This document shows positions 33,726 to 33,850 of a DNA stretch of 33,850 bases, in pieces. The stretch is from positions 1 to 33,850 of the forward strand of contig PBKA01000023.1 in the NCBI GenBank assembly GCA_002721305.1, written 5' to 3'. The position numbers and the translations under genes are program-made. How positions within the stretch are numbered: position 1 is the stretch's first letter; every line of letters starts with the position of its first letter. This DNA is from Acidimicrobiaceae bacterium (GTDB lineage Bacteria; Actinomycetota; Acidimicrobiia; Acidimicrobiales; Poriferisodalaceae). The notes beneath the pieces are model-generated. The model ran no database searches and was not told the DNA's origin. It was given only the letters and a program-made list of their open reading frames with translations.

Positions 33726-33850
33726 TTCGCTGCCAACGCCCAGTGGGAGAGTTCATCCAGCAATTAGAACGGCTGGCTGGCGCCGAAGGAGCAACCGCCC
33801 CGGGAAACTCTCAGGCCTCAGGACCGCAGGGAAGAAGCAACGCTGGAGAG
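33726..33850 (+). promoter_or_regulatory. glycine riboswitch (first aptamer complete, second cut by the window edge)
   Basis: The first aptamer shows the conserved glycine-riboswitch core. GGGAGAG occurs near 33745, GGCGCCGAAGGAGCAA at 33779-33794, AACTCTCAGG near 33806, then AGGACCG. A linker follows and GCTGGAGAG at the very end is the typical opening of a second aptamer, as in the B. subtilis gcvT leader. This indicates a tandem glycine sensor whose regulated gene lies past the window. Such elements normally control glycine cleavage (gcv) or glycine/serine transport genes; in a tandem switch glycine usually turns expression on. The gene it controls cannot be seen. Confidence 0.88.

Overview
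This 33.85 kb window looks like chromosomal DNA from a mid-GC, probably free-living and quite possibly marine actinobacterium, most likely Acidimicrobiia-like. That assignment is an inference. It rests on three luciferase-like (LLM/F420-type) oxidoreductases, a DsbA-like protein resembling the mycothiol-dependent nitroreductase Rv2466c, frequent GTG/TTG starts, and dense acyl-CoA and aromatic-acid catabolism. No rRNA, tRNA, insertion sequence, phage gene or CRISPR array was seen. No transcription-factor gene was recognised either. Genes are tightly packed and no gap exceeds 300 bp.

Layout. 1-5 kb: an aromatic-L-amino-acid decarboxylase converges on a reverse-strand operon (LLM oxidoreductase, hisC-like aminotransferase, succinate-semialdehyde-type dehydrogenase) with an operator-like palindrome upstream. 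5-12 kb: a forward block with a small membrane protein, a second LLM monooxygenase, a double-domain CaiB/BaiF CoA-transferase, an epoxide hydrolase, a fatty-acyl-CoA ligase and a small charged protein. 12-20 kb: a reverse enoyl-CoA hydratase/methyltransferase pair, an esterase, then an aerobic benzoyl-CoA (box) module. In that module a benzoate-CoA ligase diverges from boxC-boxB across a second operator-like palindrome. 20-26 kb: a Nudix hydrolase, two alpha/beta hydrolases, the DsbA-like protein, a flavin split-barrel protein, a third LLM enzyme and a class-C-type serine hydrolase. 26-31 kb: an enoyl-CoA hydratase and a molybdopterin oxidoreductase without a Tat signal, partnered by a fused NrfC-NrfD-type FeS/membrane subunit. 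31-33.85 kb: serB, an enoyl-CoA hydratase, an ArsC-family gene and a glycine riboswitch cut by the window edge.

The most striking item is at 33299-33655. This is an ArsC/YfgD-family gene whose catalytic cysteine codon (residue 12) is an in-frame TGA. A strong ribosome binding site precedes the upstream ATG, and a SECIS-like hairpin with a GGUC apical loop follows the TGA. The simplest reading is a selenocysteine-containing arsenate-reductase-like protein. Ordinary gene calling would truncate it to a 100-residue fragment lacking the active site.

Functionally the window is a catabolic island. The box genes activate benzoate, epoxidise it and open the ring non-oxidatively, and the CoA-ligases, hydratases and CoA-transferase suit further acyl-CoA processing. 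boxA (the epoxidase reductase) and the semialdehyde dehydrogenase boxD were not recognised here, so the pathway must be completed elsewhere or by substitutes.
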